From positions 1-64,000 of the forward strand of contig NZ_MRCB01000017.1 of NCBI RefSeq assembly GCF_001904635.1: a stretch of DNA of 64,000 bases, in the 5' to 3' direction. This document shows, piece by piece, positions 44,971 to 55,695 of this stretch. The notes under the pieces were generated by a model. It was given only the letters and a program-made list of their open reading frames with translations. It ran no database searches and was not told the DNA's origin. A program made the position numbers and the translations under genes. This DNA is from Hydrococcus rivularis NIES-593 (lineage in GTDB: Bacteria; Cyanobacteriota; Cyanobacteriia; Cyanobacteriales; Microcystaceae). The first letter of the stretch is position 1. Every line of letters begins with the position of its first letter.

Positions 44971-46380
44971 ATGAATTTAGTCGATCTCGCTTTCACTCCA
45001 GCCTTAGAACAAGCGCGACTCATCCGCGATCGCCAGATTTCTCCCCTAGAATTGGTCGAGCTATATTTAGATCGCATCGAGCAATACGACTCTCGATTGG
45101 GCAGCTACTTCAGCATTGCAGCCGAAACCGCTTTAGCCGAAGCGCAAGCCAAAACCGAACAGCTAGCCAACCTCAGAGATCCTGATGCACTGCCTCCTTT
45201 TTTCGGCGTTCCTAGTGCAATAAAAGACCTCAATTCCGTTACGGGCATGCCTTTGACTTTGGGCGTGGCTGCCCTGAAAGATAAAATTGGTACCTATGAT
45301 GATGGGGTAGTCGCGCGAATGAGGACGGCTGGATTTATTATCTTGGGGAAAACGGCTACCTCAGAACTGGGTTCTTTTCCCTACATCGAAGCGCCGGGAT
45401 TTCCGCCGACTCGTAATCCTTGGAACCCAGATTACACGGCAGGGGGATCGAGTGGGGGAGCCGCAGCAGCCGTTGCTGCCGGATTGTGTCCTATCGCTCA
45501 AGGTTCTGATGGAGGCGGTTCGATAAGAGGTCCCGCTACTTGTTGCGGTATCGTTGGCATTAAACCTTCGCGAGGTCGAGTATCTTGCGCTCCTGTAGGC
45601 GATTATCTCAACGGCATTGCTACTAACGGTTCTTTGGCACGTACCGTCGCCGATGCCGCAGCGTTGTTAGATGTTATGTCTGGATATACTACCGGAGATC
45701 CTTATTGGTTGCCCGAACCGGAAATGTCTTTTCTAGAAGCAACGCGTCAAAAACCGAAACGGCTGCGCATTGCTTTTTCTTCTGCATTAACGTCGTTTGG
45801 GGAAGCCGCAGACATCTTTCAGCAAGGCATTGAGCAGACAGTCAGGCATTTAGAAGCGATGGGACACATTTTAGAACCCGCCTGCCCCGACGTGAGAGAT
45901 TTAGAGGAACCCTTCACAAAAATTTGGCAAGCCGGGGCTGCGTCAGTCGGAATTCCCTTAGAATTCCTAAGTCCGATTAGTCGCTGGAATATCGAAAAAT
46001 CTGGGTCTGCGGGAGAATATTTACAGGCAGTCAGTCAGATGCAAATTATTTCTCGTCGGATTGTCGCTTTCTTTGAGCAATTCGATGCTCTCATACTGCC
46101 TGTCTATTTACATCAACCCATTCGGATTGGCGAGTGGGCAGAGTTATCGCCCCAAGAAACCCTAGACAAAATTATTAACTGGATAGCTCCCTGTCCGCCG
46201 TTTAATGCGAGTGGCTTGCCGGCGATCGCCATTCCGACGGGTTTTGATGCCAATGGATTGCCAGCAGGCATTCAAATCGTCGGCAAACCCGCAGCTGAAA
46301 CGACGATAATTGCTCTAGCCGCTCGATTGGAGGAAGCGAATCCTTGGTTAACTCAGCGCCCGATCTTGTTTAGTGTTTAG
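44971..46380 (+). CDS. Amidase signature family enzyme
   Basis: 469 residues. Amidase signature with catalytic Ser-cisSer-Lys: AIKDLNSVTGMPLTLG (Lys), TAGGSSGGAAAAVAAGLCPIAQGSDGGGSIRGPATCCGIVGIKPSRGR (Ser pair, GSIR). It hydrolyses an amide of unknown identity. It is not GatA by context, since gatB/gatC are not adjacent. C-terminus PAIAIPTGFDANGLPAGIQIVG is typical. Confidence 0.92.
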   Translation: MNLVDLAFTPALEQARLIRDRQISPLELVELYLDRIEQYDSRLGSYFSIAAETALAEAQAKTEQLANLRDPDALPPFFGVPSAIKDLNSVTGMPLTLGVAALKDKIGTYDDGVVARMRTAGFIILGKTATSELGSFPYIEAPGFPPTRNPWNPDYTAGGSSGGAAAAVAAGLCPIAQGSDGGGSIRGPATCCGIVGIKPSRGRVSCAPVGDYLNGIATNGSLARTVADAAALLDVMSGYTTGDPYWLPEPEMSFLEATRQKPKRLRIAFSSALTSFGEAADIFQQGIEQTVRHLEAMGHILEPACPDVRDLEEPFTKIWQAGAASVGIPLEFLSPISRWNIEKSGSAGEYLQAVSQMQIISRRIVAFFEQFDALILPVYLHQPIRIGEWAELSPQETLDKIINWIAPCPPFNASGLPAIAIPTGFDANGLPAGIQIVGKPAAETTIIALAARLEEANPWLTQRPILFSV

Positions 46381-46432
46381 TGTTTTTTGGGAATACTAAG
46401 GTTATCAGTGGTTTCCCATCTAGGAGACGGTA

Positions 46433-46666
46433 ATGCGTCCTAAAACTTTGTTAACGGGGCTGTTAGTTCTAGGATTGCTCTTTATTGCGGTTGGCGATCG
46501 CATCCTTCCCCAACCGCTTAGCGATGCGAGTCGAAACGCGCGGACAAGCATCAACCAAATGATGCTGGGATTGTTTCCTAAATCTCGCACAGTCGAAAAA
46601 CTTGAGAAACGAGAAAAAGAAGTGGAAAATCTCCTCGAGCAAAAAGCACGCCCTAAGTCCAATTAA
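46433..46666 (+). CDS. Small membrane protein, function unknown
   Basis: 77 residues. N-terminal transmembrane helix (LLTGLLVLGLLFIAVGDRILP) followed by a charged helical tail with KLEKREKEVENLLEQKARP, probably a short coiled coil. Reminiscent of small cyanobacterial thylakoid-associated proteins; not recognised further. GGAG precedes the ATG. Confidence 0.65.
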   Translation: MRPKTLLTGLLVLGLLFIAVGDRILPQPLSDASRNARTSINQMMLGLFPKSRTVEKLEKREKEVENLLEQKARPKSN

Positions 46667-46747
46667 TTCTCATTCATGAGAAGGGGGAAAGGGCAAAGGG
46701 CAAAGACATTTTCATTTTTCACCCTTTCCCTTGTTTCTAAACAAAAA

Positions 46748-47476
46748 TTACATAAAATTGGGTCGATGACGAATTAAATTCAAGAATTCTTCGCGAGTTT
46801 TCTGATCCTCTTGAAAAACTCCCACCATAGCACTCGTGACCGTCCAAGAACCGGGCTTTTGCACGCCCCTCATCACCATACACATATGGCTGGCTTCCAT
46901 AACGACGGCAACGCCTTGAGGATCTAAAATGGTCTGAATTGCTTCGGCGATTTGACGAGTTAGGCGTTCTTGTACCTGGAGGCGGCGGGAGTACATTTCT
47001 ACAATGCGAGCGAGTTTGCTCAAGCCCACCACTTTTTGATTGGGAATGTAGGCAACGTGCGCTCTGCCCATAAAAGGTAGCATGTGGTGTTCGCAGAGGC
47101 TGAAGAAATCGATATCCCGTACCAACACCATCTCATTGTGTCCTTCGTCAAAGATGGCACCGTTGACCAGTTCTTCGAGGGATTGGGTATACCCCTGAGT
47201 CAGAAATTGCATCGCTTCTGCGACTCGCTTGGGCGTTTTCAGCAGTCCCTCCCGCTCTGGATCTTCGCCAACTGATTCGAGCATCGTTCGCACTGCTTCT
47301 ATCATTCTGTCTTGGTTTTCTGCGGAAGCAGCGTGGAATTGAGCTTCCTGACCGTCGTGAGTATTGCGGTCGGGCCTGCTCTTGACGCGTTCTATGAGAT
47401 TGGGATTTAGAGCATTGGGACGATTCATGCTAGATGAATTGGGACGATTAAAACCGTTAGAAGATGTTATTGTCAT
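46748..47476 (-). CDS. folE: GTP cyclohydrolase I
   Basis: 242 residues. Zinc and active-site motifs: [20 protein letters not shown], then [32 protein letters not shown], and [12 protein letters not shown]. The first enzyme of folate/tetrahydropterin synthesis, making dihydroneopterin triphosphate. The first 50 residues are a low-complexity extension; the real start may be the ATG at position 17. Confidence 0.95.
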   Translation of the reverse strand: MTITSSNGFNRPNSSSMNRPNALNPNLIERVKSRPDRNTHDGQEAQFHAASAENQDRMIEAVRTMLESVGEDPEREGLLKTPKRVAEAMQFLTQGYTQSLEELVNGAIFDEGHNEMVLVRDIDFFSLCEHHMLPFMGRAHVAYIPNQKVVGLSKLARIVEMYSRRLQVQERLTRQIAEAIQTILDPQGVAVVMEASHMCMVMRGVQKPGSWTVTSAMVGVFQEDQKTREEFLNLIRHRPNFM

Positions 47477-47522
47477 GATCGAGCTTTGATAAAAGGCTTA
47501 CCTAGTTTTGAGATTGCGATCG

Positions 47523-48251
47523 CTACAAGGTTCCAGCGCTTGGCATGACGGTCATTTCTTCAATGACTGCTTCGGCTGGAAGTTGGGCTACATAAAGAAT
47601 GGCGCGAGCGACGATATCTGGGTTTAGCATGGCTGCGCGATCGAAATCTGCCCGCACTGTCTCGCTATCCCAAAGTGGCGTATTTACCGCACCCGGATAG
47701 ATGTTCGCAACTCGAATGCCGTTGGCTCTTTCTTCGGCTGCCAGCACTTTAGAAAAAGCGACTAAGCCAGCTTTGCTCGCACAGTAGGCTCCCCAACCAG
47801 GAAAGGGAGACTGAGCGGCAATAGAAGCCACGTTGATAATCAATCCATTAGCGCGATCGCGCATTCCCGGCAATACGCCAAGGATGCACTGAAAGACGCT
47901 AGAAAGATTGAGGTTAATGACCTGCTGCCAGTCAGCAAGCGTCGTTTCGCTCAGGGGTTTGGTGTAACCGATTCCCGCACTGTTTACTAGGATATCGACC
48001 CCGCCAAAATCAGCAGCGATCGCTGCTATCTTTGGTTGTACCTCCTCAAGTTTCGCCAAGTCTAGGGAGTATGCTTTAGCTTTAACTCCCACTTCTTTTG
48101 CTGCGATCGCGACTGCTTCTAACTTGTCTTGGGAGCGGCCGACTAAGGCTACGTCAATTCCGGCTTTGGCAAAGGCTAAAGCGGTTGCTCTGCCAATCCC
48201 GCTACTGGCTCCCACGATCGTGGCTCGTTTTCGGTTAGGAGGAGAATTCAT
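47523..48251 (-). CDS. Short-chain dehydrogenase/reductase
   Basis: 242 residues. NAD(P) motif VGASSGIGRATALAFAKAGIDVALVGRS, NSAGIG, and catalytic YCASK (WGAYCASKAGLVAFSKVL) with upstream serine (NVASIAAQS). A classical SDR oxidoreductase of unknown substrate. 46 bases from folE in the same direction. Confidence 0.9.
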   Translation of the reverse strand: MNSPPNRKRATIVGASSGIGRATALAFAKAGIDVALVGRSQDKLEAVAIAAKEVGVKAKAYSLDLAKLEEVQPKIAAIAADFGGVDILVNSAGIGYTKPLSETTLADWQQVINLNLSSVFQCILGVLPGMRDRANGLIINVASIAAQSPFPGWGAYCASKAGLVAFSKVLAAEERANGIRVANIYPGAVNTPLWDSETVRADFDRAAMLNPDIVARAILYVAQLPAEAVIEEMTVMPSAGTL

Positions 48252-48731
48252 ATGATACTCCGAGCTACTAAAAACCTAATTTACCTGCAATTGCCATTCA
48301 GTCTAAAGTGACCTTCAAATAAGTTTGAAGGCAGGGTAAGACCTACCCAATCGCACCATTTTTGTGAGATTAGGGGATTAAGCGGTCAATCATTGAGCAT
48401 AATGTAAATTCTTTGTTATCTCTCGATTAGGGTAAGGTTAACATCAGAACAAGAGAAAATCCTCCAAGTACACTAACCCTCTATAAAATTTGTCTTTAAA
48501 TAGCGAGTTACTTGTCTTGCAGATAACGTCTGTTGACATTAATCATTGTTACAAAATGTTACCTCGGTCATTATAACACTCACAGATTGTCTCTCGATAA
48601 ACTTTTTTCGATCCGAGAACAAGACTTATCGCTCAGAATTAGCTGTTTTAGCATCATTGGACAGATCCTTAAAAAATGTATATGAAAATAGAGCTTTTTG
48701 ACCTAATTACGCTACTTACTTTAAAATTGTA
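48252..48731. other. Intergenic region with hairpins between SDR and DUF790 gene
   Basis: About 480 bases. It has a hairpin CCTTCAAA/TTTGAAGG at 48312-48331, immediately followed by GGGTAAGACCTACCC. The rest is AT-rich and should hold divergent promoters. I see no gene or relic. Confidence 0.4.
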
Positions 48732-49955
48732 ATGCTTCCTTCTAATTTATTGATCTATCGATACAAAGGTGAAACAGTCATTCCTAAGAGATTGCCAATT
48801 AACGAGGTTTCGCTAAACTTAGCTAGCGATTGGATTGCCTGCTTTCAAGATGCTGTGGGGAATTCGCAAGGAGAACTCGATCGCCAACTGCAAGAATTAG
48901 AAGGCGATAGCCCAGACTACCGAGTCAAGCGGGGACTTGCCCACCTTCTTAAGAATAACTTTTCGACCTTTGAAGTCATCAGTCCTCTCGAACCTCAACT
49001 CCTGCGACAGCGAGTGTTTGAGCGTGCTGCGACTACAGCGACCATCCCTGAAAATCGCGATCGCGCTCTAGAATCTTTAGCCAGTCATCTGAGCCAAGAA
49101 CTCAATCGCGAAGTTCTACCCAACGAAATCGAAAAAGGACTGTACGCCGACTTACAAGAAAATCGCATCTTTACCCAGTTCGATCCGCCAGCACCAGAAG
49201 CCCTGATCCACCTCTACAATCTTTCCCAAGTTCAAGGGATTTTCTATCGCGCCAGTCACATCGTTATCAACGCCCATCGCAACGATCCCGGAAAATATAA
49301 ATTACTCTTTCGCTATCTCAAACTCTTTCAGTTAATGGCATATATTGAGGGCGATGCCGATACTGGATTTACTATTACTATTGACGGACCGACCAGCTTA
49401 TTTAAAGCCAGCACGCGCTATGGCTTGGCATTGGCTAAGATGATTCCTGCCTTACTCCACGTCAGCAAATGGAGTTTGAAGGCAAAATTGCAAAGTCGCG
49501 ATTTTTATACAAATGGCATCAAAACTGGCTATTTTGACTTAGATGATAAGTGCGGTCTAGTCACTCACTATCCGCCAGGAAAAACCTATGACTCTATGTT
49601 AGAGGCTTCCTTTGCCAAGAGTTGGTCGAAACTAAAAACTGACTGGCGTTTGGAAAGGGAAGTCGATTTAGTTCCGCTGCCAGGCAGCGTCATGATCCCA
49701 GATTTTCGCCTCGTTCATCCCGACGGACGCGATTTTTTATTAGAAATTGTTGGCTATTGGCGACCGGAATATTTGCAAAAGAAGTTTTATCAAGTTCGTC
49801 GCGCCGGTGCCGATAATCTAATTTTAGCAGTTTCAGAACGGTTAAATCTAGAAAAAGCAGGAATTAAATTTACCGATCTGCCAGCAAGGATTATTTGGTT
49901 TAAAGACAAGTTATCTCCTCAAGCTGTGTTAAAAATTTTAGATAAAAATATATAA
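48732..49955 (+). CDS. DUF790 family nuclease, Bax1-like
   Basis: 407 residues. DUF790 pattern: YRVKRGLAHLL near residues 60-70, LYNLSQVQGIFYRASHI, TITIDGPTSLFKASTRYGLALAKMIPALL, then a PD-(D/E)xK nuclease-type end: DWRLEREVDLVPLPGSVMIPDFRLVHPDG, LEIVGYWRPEYLQKKFYQVRRA. Archaeal Bax1, of this family, is a structure-specific nuclease partner of the XPB helicase. The usual XPB-like helicase gene is not beside it here. Confidence 0.82.
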   Translation: MLPSNLLIYRYKGETVIPKRLPINEVSLNLASDWIACFQDAVGNSQGELDRQLQELEGDSPDYRVKRGLAHLLKNNFSTFEVISPLEPQLLRQRVFERAATTATIPENRDRALESLASHLSQELNREVLPNEIEKGLYADLQENRIFTQFDPPAPEALIHLYNLSQVQGIFYRASHIVINAHRNDPGKYKLLFRYLKLFQLMAYIEGDADTGFTITIDGPTSLFKASTRYGLALAKMIPALLHVSKWSLKAKLQSRDFYTNGIKTGYFDLDDKCGLVTHYPPGKTYDSMLEASFAKSWSKLKTDWRLEREVDLVPLPGSVMIPDFRLVHPDGRDFLLEIVGYWRPEYLQKKFYQVRRAGADNLILAVSERLNLEKAGIKFTDLPARIIWFKDKLSPQAVLKILDKNI

Positions 49956-50179
49956 GTTTTGTTTTCTATAATTACTCAGAAAATAATAGGTTAAAAATGT
50001 TGCGATCGCAGCTATTCGATCGGATTAAATTATTAGGATTTTGGGAAAGCAGAAAGCTTTGCGCGATCGACCTTTTGCTTTTTTGTTTCGATCCAAACCT
50101 ATTAAGTCTTATATTAATTATCCACCCCCCACGCTCCCTACAATCTCTCCATCTGTAGCAAGATTAAAAAGAAACGATA

Positions 50180-50584
50180 TTAGCCATCGCTGTTAACAAC
50201 CTGATTACAAGAAGCTTTGATGAGCTGTTTCACCGTGTAAGTGAATTCTGCCTTGGTTACTGGTTTGGTGAGGTAGGCATCGGCTCCCTGCTTCAGTCCC
50301 CAATAAAAATCGACATTTTCTCCTTTAGAAGAACACATCACTATAGGCACCTGTCGGGTGGTAGGATTGTTCTTCAAGCGACGGCAAAGTTCATAGCCGT
50401 TCGGACCTGGCAGAATAATATCTAAAACAATTAGATCTGGTAGTTGGCGCTCGATTTTTTCTAGGGCTTCTTTTCCATTTTTAGCGGTTATAATCTCAAA
50501 ATTCTCTTTTGATAAATAGCCCCAGAGAATTTCTAGATCGGTTAGGGAGTCTTCAACGATTAAAACTGTCTGCATACTCTTCAT
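50180..50584 (-). CDS. CheY-type response regulator
   Basis: 134 residues, only a receiver domain: LIVEDSLTDLEI acidic pair, D55-type acceptor in DLIVLDIILPGPNG, MCSSKG and YLTKPV. Resembles PilH/PixH-type receivers. A start at the second Met (50575) is possible. No kinase gene nearby. Confidence 0.88.
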   Translation of the reverse strand: MKSMQTVLIVEDSLTDLEILWGYLSKENFEIITAKNGKEALEKIERQLPDLIVLDIILPGPNGYELCRRLKNNPTTRQVPIVMCSSKGENVDFYWGLKQGADAYLTKPVTKAEFTYTVKQLIKASCNQVVNSDG

Positions 50585-51243
50585 CTTGAGAAGATTAAAT
50601 TGAATTTTGAGTAGGATTTTTTGAAACTTTAACGGGAGAAATTAGACTTCCCAATTTTAAGTCAAAATCGCTGCTGCGATCGCCTCTCGATCGAAAAAAT
50701 TTTTAGAAATTCTTCTCAAGAAGAGAAAATAAATTTAATTTGCATTGCATCAAAAATACGATTTCGATATTTATCAACTTTCTGGTTTTTCCCTAATGAA
50801 TTTTTAAGTCTTAATGAGGAATTGTTTAGCTAGCCAGCCACCTCAAGAAAAAAATAAGACGCGATCGATGGAGCTTGGAGAGATTTTGGAAATCGGGCGG
50901 GTCGCCTCGTCTTGCCAGCTGGGCGCGTGCGCTTGTGGCATGAAGCAGAGATCTCAAACGGCGGTCAGCTAGATGCTGTCAATTTGGAAAAATTTAAGGT
51001 TTGGAGCGATGGAATTTCAGGAATTTCATCTCTGCAGCCGTCGGTTACTCTGCTGAAGTTAGAAAATTAATTTAGAAGGGGACTTATGCGTTTTAGCTTT
51101 CCTGTTACCCTGTCAGCTTGTTGCTTATTGCACCTCTCCACCGAAGGATAAGTACGGAAATCCGAATTCTTGTTGAAGTGTGGATCGGGTCGCGATCGGT
51201 CAAAATCGGTAATTAGGATACGTTAATCTTAAGAGAAAGCGCT
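50585..51243. other. Intergenic region upstream of htpG, with a possible decayed frame
   Basis: About 660 bases. AT-rich to 50830. From about 50850 to 51070 there is a coding-looking stretch (frame with GRLVLPAGRVRLWHEAEI...SLQPSVTLLKLEN, stop at 51070) that lacks a start; a frame that begins with ATG at 50869 (MELGEILEIGRVAS) stops early. It may be a frameshifted relic. The rest should include the htpG promoter; I did not see a clear CIRCE heat-shock element. Confidence 0.3.
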
Positions 51244-53250
51244 ATGACCGTACTCGAAAAAGGCAATATTACTATTCATACCGAGAATATCTTTCCCATT
51301 ATCAAGAAATCGCTCTACACCGACCATGAAATTTTCCTGCGAGAGCTGATTTCTAATGCGGTAGATGCCATCTCCAAACTAAAAATGGCATCCCTGGCAG
51401 GAGAGGTCAAGGGCGAACTCAGCGAACCCGAAATTGTCATTACCGTTGACAAAGAGAACAAAACCCTCTCGGTTTCCGATAATGGCATTGGCATGACCGC
51501 CGAGGAAGTTAAGAAATATATTAATCAGGTTGCTTTTTCTAGCGCAGAAGACTTTATTCAAAAGTATCAAAAATCGGCAAACGATCTCATCGGTCACTTC
51601 GGACTGGGTTTCTATTCTGCTTTCATGGTTGCCAAGAAAGTCGAAATCGATACCCTTTCCTATAAAAAAGGCGCTAAACCCGTACATTGGTCGTGCGATG
51701 GTTCGCCTGAATTTGAATTGAGCGAATCTTCCCGCACCCAAATCGGAACTACCATCACTCTCACCTTGATGGACGAGGAACTAGAATATCTCGAACCTGC
51801 CCGGATCAAACAATTGGTGAAAACCTATTCCGATTTCGTGTCCGTGCCCATCAAGTTTGAGAACGAAGCGATCAACAAACAACGGGCATTGTGGAAGGAA
51901 TCGCCTCAAAATCTCACCAAAGAAGATTATTTAGAGTTCTATCGCTACCTCTATCCCTTCCAAGAAGATCCCCTGCTCTGGGTACACTTGAGTACAGATT
52001 ATCCTTTCCTGCTCAACGGCATTCTCTACTTCCCAAAACTTCGACCCGATGTCGATGTGAGTAAAGGACACATTAAACTCTTCTGCAATCAGGTATTTGT
52101 TAACGACCACTGCGAAGAGATTATCCCCGAATTTCTCAGACCGCTACGGGGAGTTATTGACAGTCCCGACATTCCCCTCAACGTCTCTCGCAGTGCCCTA
52201 ACCAACGATCGCACCGTCCGCCGCATTGCCGATTTCATCGCCAAAAAAATTGCCGATCGCCTCAAGTCTCTTTACAACGAAAATGTTGAAGAGTACATTC
52301 ACTGTTGGCAAGATGTCGGCAATTTTATCAAATTCGGTTCTCTCAAAGACGACAAATTCAGAAAGCAAGTCGAAGACATCCTGATCTATCGCACTACCTA
52401 CAAAAGTGCCGAAACCGAACAAAAAGCAGACAGTGGGATTCCTACCGTTGAAGTGCAAACAGAGGAAGATATCTGGCAAGACGTAACCCCCCAACAAAAA
52501 GAATCGGGCAGTTCTCCATCTACTTACGAACAAGCCGGATATACTACCCTGAAAGCCTATCTAGAACGCAATAAAGACCGCCACGAAAATCGCGTCTTTT
52601 ATTGTACCGATGAAGCTACTCAGGCAACCTATGTCGAACTGTATAAAAAACAAGGTCTAGAAGTCCTATTTATGGACTCCTTCATCGACACCAATTACTA
52701 TATCCCCTTCCTCGAATTCGACTACTCCAATGTTAAATTCTCCCGCGTCGATGCGGAACTGGATAAAACTTTACTCGAACAAGATAAAAGCAGCGAAATC
52801 GTCGATCCTACTACCAATAAAACTCGCAGCCAACAGATTAAGGAACTGTTCGAGAAAGCTATCAATAAGCCCAAAGTTAATATTCGCACCGAAGCCCTAA
52901 AATCTGACAATCCTCAAGGAACGCCTTCCGCGATGGTACTTTTGCCCGAATCCATGCGGCGATTGCGGGAATTGACGGCTTTGACGCAGCAACAAGAGAT
53001 GGGATTCCCAGAAGAACACATTTTGTTGATTAATACTTCTCATCCTCTAATTCAAAAGATTGCCCAACTCGCTCAGGGAAGCATCGTGCAAGGGACGGGA
53101 GAATCCCCCTCTGGCGAATTGGCGAAGATGCTGTGTCGCCATGTTTATGATTTGGCATTGATAGCACAGAAAGGCTTCGATGCCGAAGGCATGAAAGCTT
53201 TTGTGGAACGATCCAATCAGGTGTTAACGAAACTGATGGAGAAAATTTAG
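51244..53250 (+). CDS. htpG: Chaperone HtpG (Hsp90)
   Basis: 668 residues. GHKL ATPase motifs in the N-domain: FLRELISNAVDAISKL, SDNGIGM, and LIGHFGLGFYSAFMVA. Middle domain and C-terminal dimer domain follow. Known in cyanobacteria to help phycobilisome linker and tetrapyrrole enzymes under stress. A hairpin with T run follows at 53266. ATP-dependent, cytoplasmic. Confidence 0.96.
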   Translation: MTVLEKGNITIHTENIFPIIKKSLYTDHEIFLRELISNAVDAISKLKMASLAGEVKGELSEPEIVITVDKENKTLSVSDNGIGMTAEEVKKYINQVAFSSAEDFIQKYQKSANDLIGHFGLGFYSAFMVAKKVEIDTLSYKKGAKPVHWSCDGSPEFELSESSRTQIGTTITLTLMDEELEYLEPARIKQLVKTYSDFVSVPIKFENEAINKQRALWKESPQNLTKEDYLEFYRYLYPFQEDPLLWVHLSTDYPFLLNGILYFPKLRPDVDVSKGHIKLFCNQVFVNDHCEEIIPEFLRPLRGVIDSPDIPLNVSRSALTNDRTVRRIADFIAKKIADRLKSLYNENVEEYIHCWQDVGNFIKFGSLKDDKFRKQVEDILIYRTTYKSAETEQKADSGIPTVEVQTEEDIWQDVTPQQKESGSSPSTYEQAGYTTLKAYLERNKDRHENRVFYCTDEATQATYVELYKKQGLEVLFMDSFIDTNYYIPFLEFDYSNVKFSRVDAELDKTLLEQDKSSEIVDPTTNKTRSQQIKELFEKAINKPKVNIRTEALKSDNPQGTPSAMVLLPESMRRLRELTALTQQQEMGFPEEHILLINTSHPLIQKIAQLAQGSIVQGTGESPSGELAKMLCRHVYDLALIAQKGFDAEGMKAFVERSNQVLTKLMEKI

Positions 53251-53265
53251 CATCCCTTTTTTGGT

Positions 53266-53304
53266 GGGGCAAGGGATTCCTTGTCCCTACTTTTGGGCTT
53301 TTTT
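53266..53304 (+). terminator. Terminator after htpG
   Basis: GGGGCAAGG/CCTTGTCCC 9-bp stem with a 4-base loop (one G-T wobble), then a T-rich stretch ending in six Ts. It lies 15 bases after the htpG stop and before rpmB. Confidence 0.6.
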
Positions 53305-53370
53305 ATTCAAAACTCAGGTTAAACTAGAAAGGTTGGAAATTGGGTAGAAAACAGATACAGGAGAAATTTT

Positions 53371-53607
53371 ATGTCTCGCAGATGTCAGTTAACTGGCAAA
53401 AAGGCGAATAATGCCTATGCCATTTCTCACTCCCACCGTCGCACCAAGAAGCTACAGCAGGCGAACTTGCAGTGGAAGCGGATTTGGTGGCCCGAAGGCA
53501 ATCGCTGGGTGAGGTTGCGCCTTTCGACAAAAGCTATCAAAACGTTAGAGAAGAAAGGAATAGACGCGATGGCAAAAGAAGCTGGTATTAATCTCAATAA
53601 ATTTTAA
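53371..53607 (+). CDS. rpmB: 50S ribosomal protein L28
   Basis: 78 residues. L28 pattern: [63 protein letters not shown]. Part of the large ribosomal subunit. AGGAG precedes the ATG. Usual length; lies alone. Confidence 0.97.
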   Translation: MSRRCQLTGKKANNAYAISHSHRRTKKLQQANLQWKRIWWPEGNRWVRLRLSTKAIKTLEKKGIDAMAKEAGINLNKF

Positions 53608-53637
53608 CCAGGTAGGGGCAGGTTTTGAGACCCGCCC

Positions 53638-55569
53638 TTACAAGTTATCGATCGCGATTGGCGCGATCGCGTCGGCAGGCTCGAATCCAAACACGCGAGA
53701 ATAAAAGTAAAATTCCCCATCTAAGGCGCGTTTGATATTTTCGGCACGACGAAAACCGTGTTGTTCGCCCTCAAAGGGAACGTAAGCGACGGGTAATCCT
53801 TTCTTTTTCAAAACGTCCACCATCATTTCCGCTTGATTGGGAGGGACGACTCGATCTTCTAGTCCTTGGAAAAAGATAACGGGACAGGAAAGGCGATCGA
53901 TATGATGAATGGGCGAGCGCGTTTCGTAAATGGCTTTCTGTTCGGGATATTTACCAACTAAGCGATCGAGGTAGCGCGATTCAAATTTATGAGTATCTTT
54001 TACCAATGCCTCTAGATCGCTAACTCCATAATAACTGGCTCCGGCTTTAAAGGTATCTTTGAAAGTAAGGGCGGCTAGGGTGGTATATCCCCCCGCACTA
54101 CCGCCGGAAATCGCCATGCGATTTCCGTCCGCTTTTCCTTGTCGGACGAGATATTTTGCCGCATTAACGCAGTCGTCTACGTCCACAATTCCCCAGTTTC
54201 TATCCAACCGTTGGCGATATTCTCGTCCGTAACCCGTACTTCCTCCATAGTTAACGTCCAAATAGGCAAATCCGCGACTCGTCCAATACTGAACCTTTAA
54301 GCTTAAGCTAGCTGAGGCAGCAGCAGTCGGACCGCCATGACTTTTGACCAGTAGAGGAGGTAATTCTCCTTCTGGTGCGACGTAATCTTTATTTTTGGGC
54401 GGATAATACCAAGCGTAGGCAGTTAGACCGTTCTTTGTCGGAAATGCGATCGCTTCTGGGATAGATAAATATCCAGGATCGATTTCTAGATCGCTCGATC
54501 GTTTGAGAATCTCTGTTTTCCCCCTACCCAAGTCCAGTATAACTACTGCCGTTTGTTGTGTTGGCGAACCGCCGATGAAGGCAATTTTATTTCCCCGTAC
54601 CTGAAGCGAGGAAATGTTATTGTAAGGCGTATTGATAGGTTGGAGTTGTTTGGTATTGGCATCCAAACTAGCTAAATACCAACTTCCATTTTGGGTATAG
54701 GTGCAAATAATTCGAGATTCAGAGGCAAATCCGTAGTTAGAAAGTCCAAACACCCAATGAGGGTAGGCAAACTCTGCCTCCATTTCGCACAGAGATTCGA
54801 TCGTGCCATCTCGATTGTAGCGATAGAGATTCCACCAACCCGTGCGATCGCTAGAAAAATATAACCTCCCGTCGGGCGACCATCGCGGTTCGCAAATAGA
54901 TTCTTCGGTTCCTCCGGCAATACATGTTGCTTCGCCAAGCGAACCATCGGCATTGATGGTTGCAATCCATAGTTGCGACTCATCCCAAGGCATATTGGGA
55001 TGATTCCAACTTATCCATGCTAAATGTGTACCATTGGTACACAAACGGGGAGAAGAATAGAAATCGCTGCCCGAAACTAATACCCGAACTTCACCCGTAT
55101 CTAAATCGACGCTGACTATTGTATTTTCTGGTTCTCTATCTGCTTGCGTATGGTCTTCGCAGATACAAATCAAGCGATTTCGTTGCGAGTCAATGATTGC
55201 ATCTGCGTAGCGTCGCTTTGATTCTGGCGTCAATGGTTGCGGTTGGGAACCTCGCGTTTGTTTATAAATCCGTTGGTCGGCAAAATTGGAAAAGTAAATC
55301 GTGCCATCGACTATTAGGTATGAACCGCCGCCGTATTCGTGGACGCGAGTACGCACGTTAAAAGGTTGCGGCGTAATATCTGTTACGGTTCCATCAGGAG
55401 TGCGCCTGACGAGTACGTTTCTTCCTTCTTCCGTCGGTCGTCCTTCTAACCAATAAATATCCTCGCCATCAAAAGCAACGCCTCCGAGTCCAATCGTTCC
55501 CGCGACGATGAGATCTGAGGTAATCGGCGATTTCCAAGAACCATAGGGTGCGGTTTGAGGGAATGTCAT
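53638..55569 (-). CDS. S9-family prolyl oligopeptidase / acylaminoacyl-peptidase
   Basis: 643 residues. N-terminal seven-bladed propeller with TolB/WD-like repeats (for example [25 protein letters not shown]), then an alpha/beta hydrolase: nucleophile in [19 protein letters not shown], aspartate in [14 protein letters not shown], histidine in EGEQHGFRR. Likely a cytoplasmic dipeptidyl/acylaminoacyl peptidase. Confidence 0.93.
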   Translation of the reverse strand: MTFPQTAPYGSWKSPITSDLIVAGTIGLGGVAFDGEDIYWLEGRPTEEGRNVLVRRTPDGTVTDITPQPFNVRTRVHEYGGGSYLIVDGTIYFSNFADQRIYKQTRGSQPQPLTPESKRRYADAIIDSQRNRLICICEDHTQADREPENTIVSVDLDTGEVRVLVSGSDFYSSPRLCTNGTHLAWISWNHPNMPWDESQLWIATINADGSLGEATCIAGGTEESICEPRWSPDGRLYFSSDRTGWWNLYRYNRDGTIESLCEMEAEFAYPHWVFGLSNYGFASESRIICTYTQNGSWYLASLDANTKQLQPINTPYNNISSLQVRGNKIAFIGGSPTQQTAVVILDLGRGKTEILKRSSDLEIDPGYLSIPEAIAFPTKNGLTAYAWYYPPKNKDYVAPEGELPPLLVKSHGGPTAAASASLSLKVQYWTSRGFAYLDVNYGGSTGYGREYRQRLDRNWGIVDVDDCVNAAKYLVRQGKADGNRMAISGGSAGGYTTLAALTFKDTFKAGASYYGVSDLEALVKDTHKFESRYLDRLVGKYPEQKAIYETRSPIHHIDRLSCPVIFFQGLEDRVVPPNQAEMMVDVLKKKGLPVAYVPFEGEQHGFRRAENIKRALDGEFYFYSRVFGFEPADAIAPIAIDNL

Positions 55570-55695
55570 GGTGTAGATGTCTCGATGACGGTTTCGTATT
55601 TTCTACTATTGTTCCAGATTCTAGAGACAGATGGTTCGGGTTCTTGGTGTTCTTGTAAACCATTGTTTATTGGCCTTAGACGATTAGGTTAAGCC

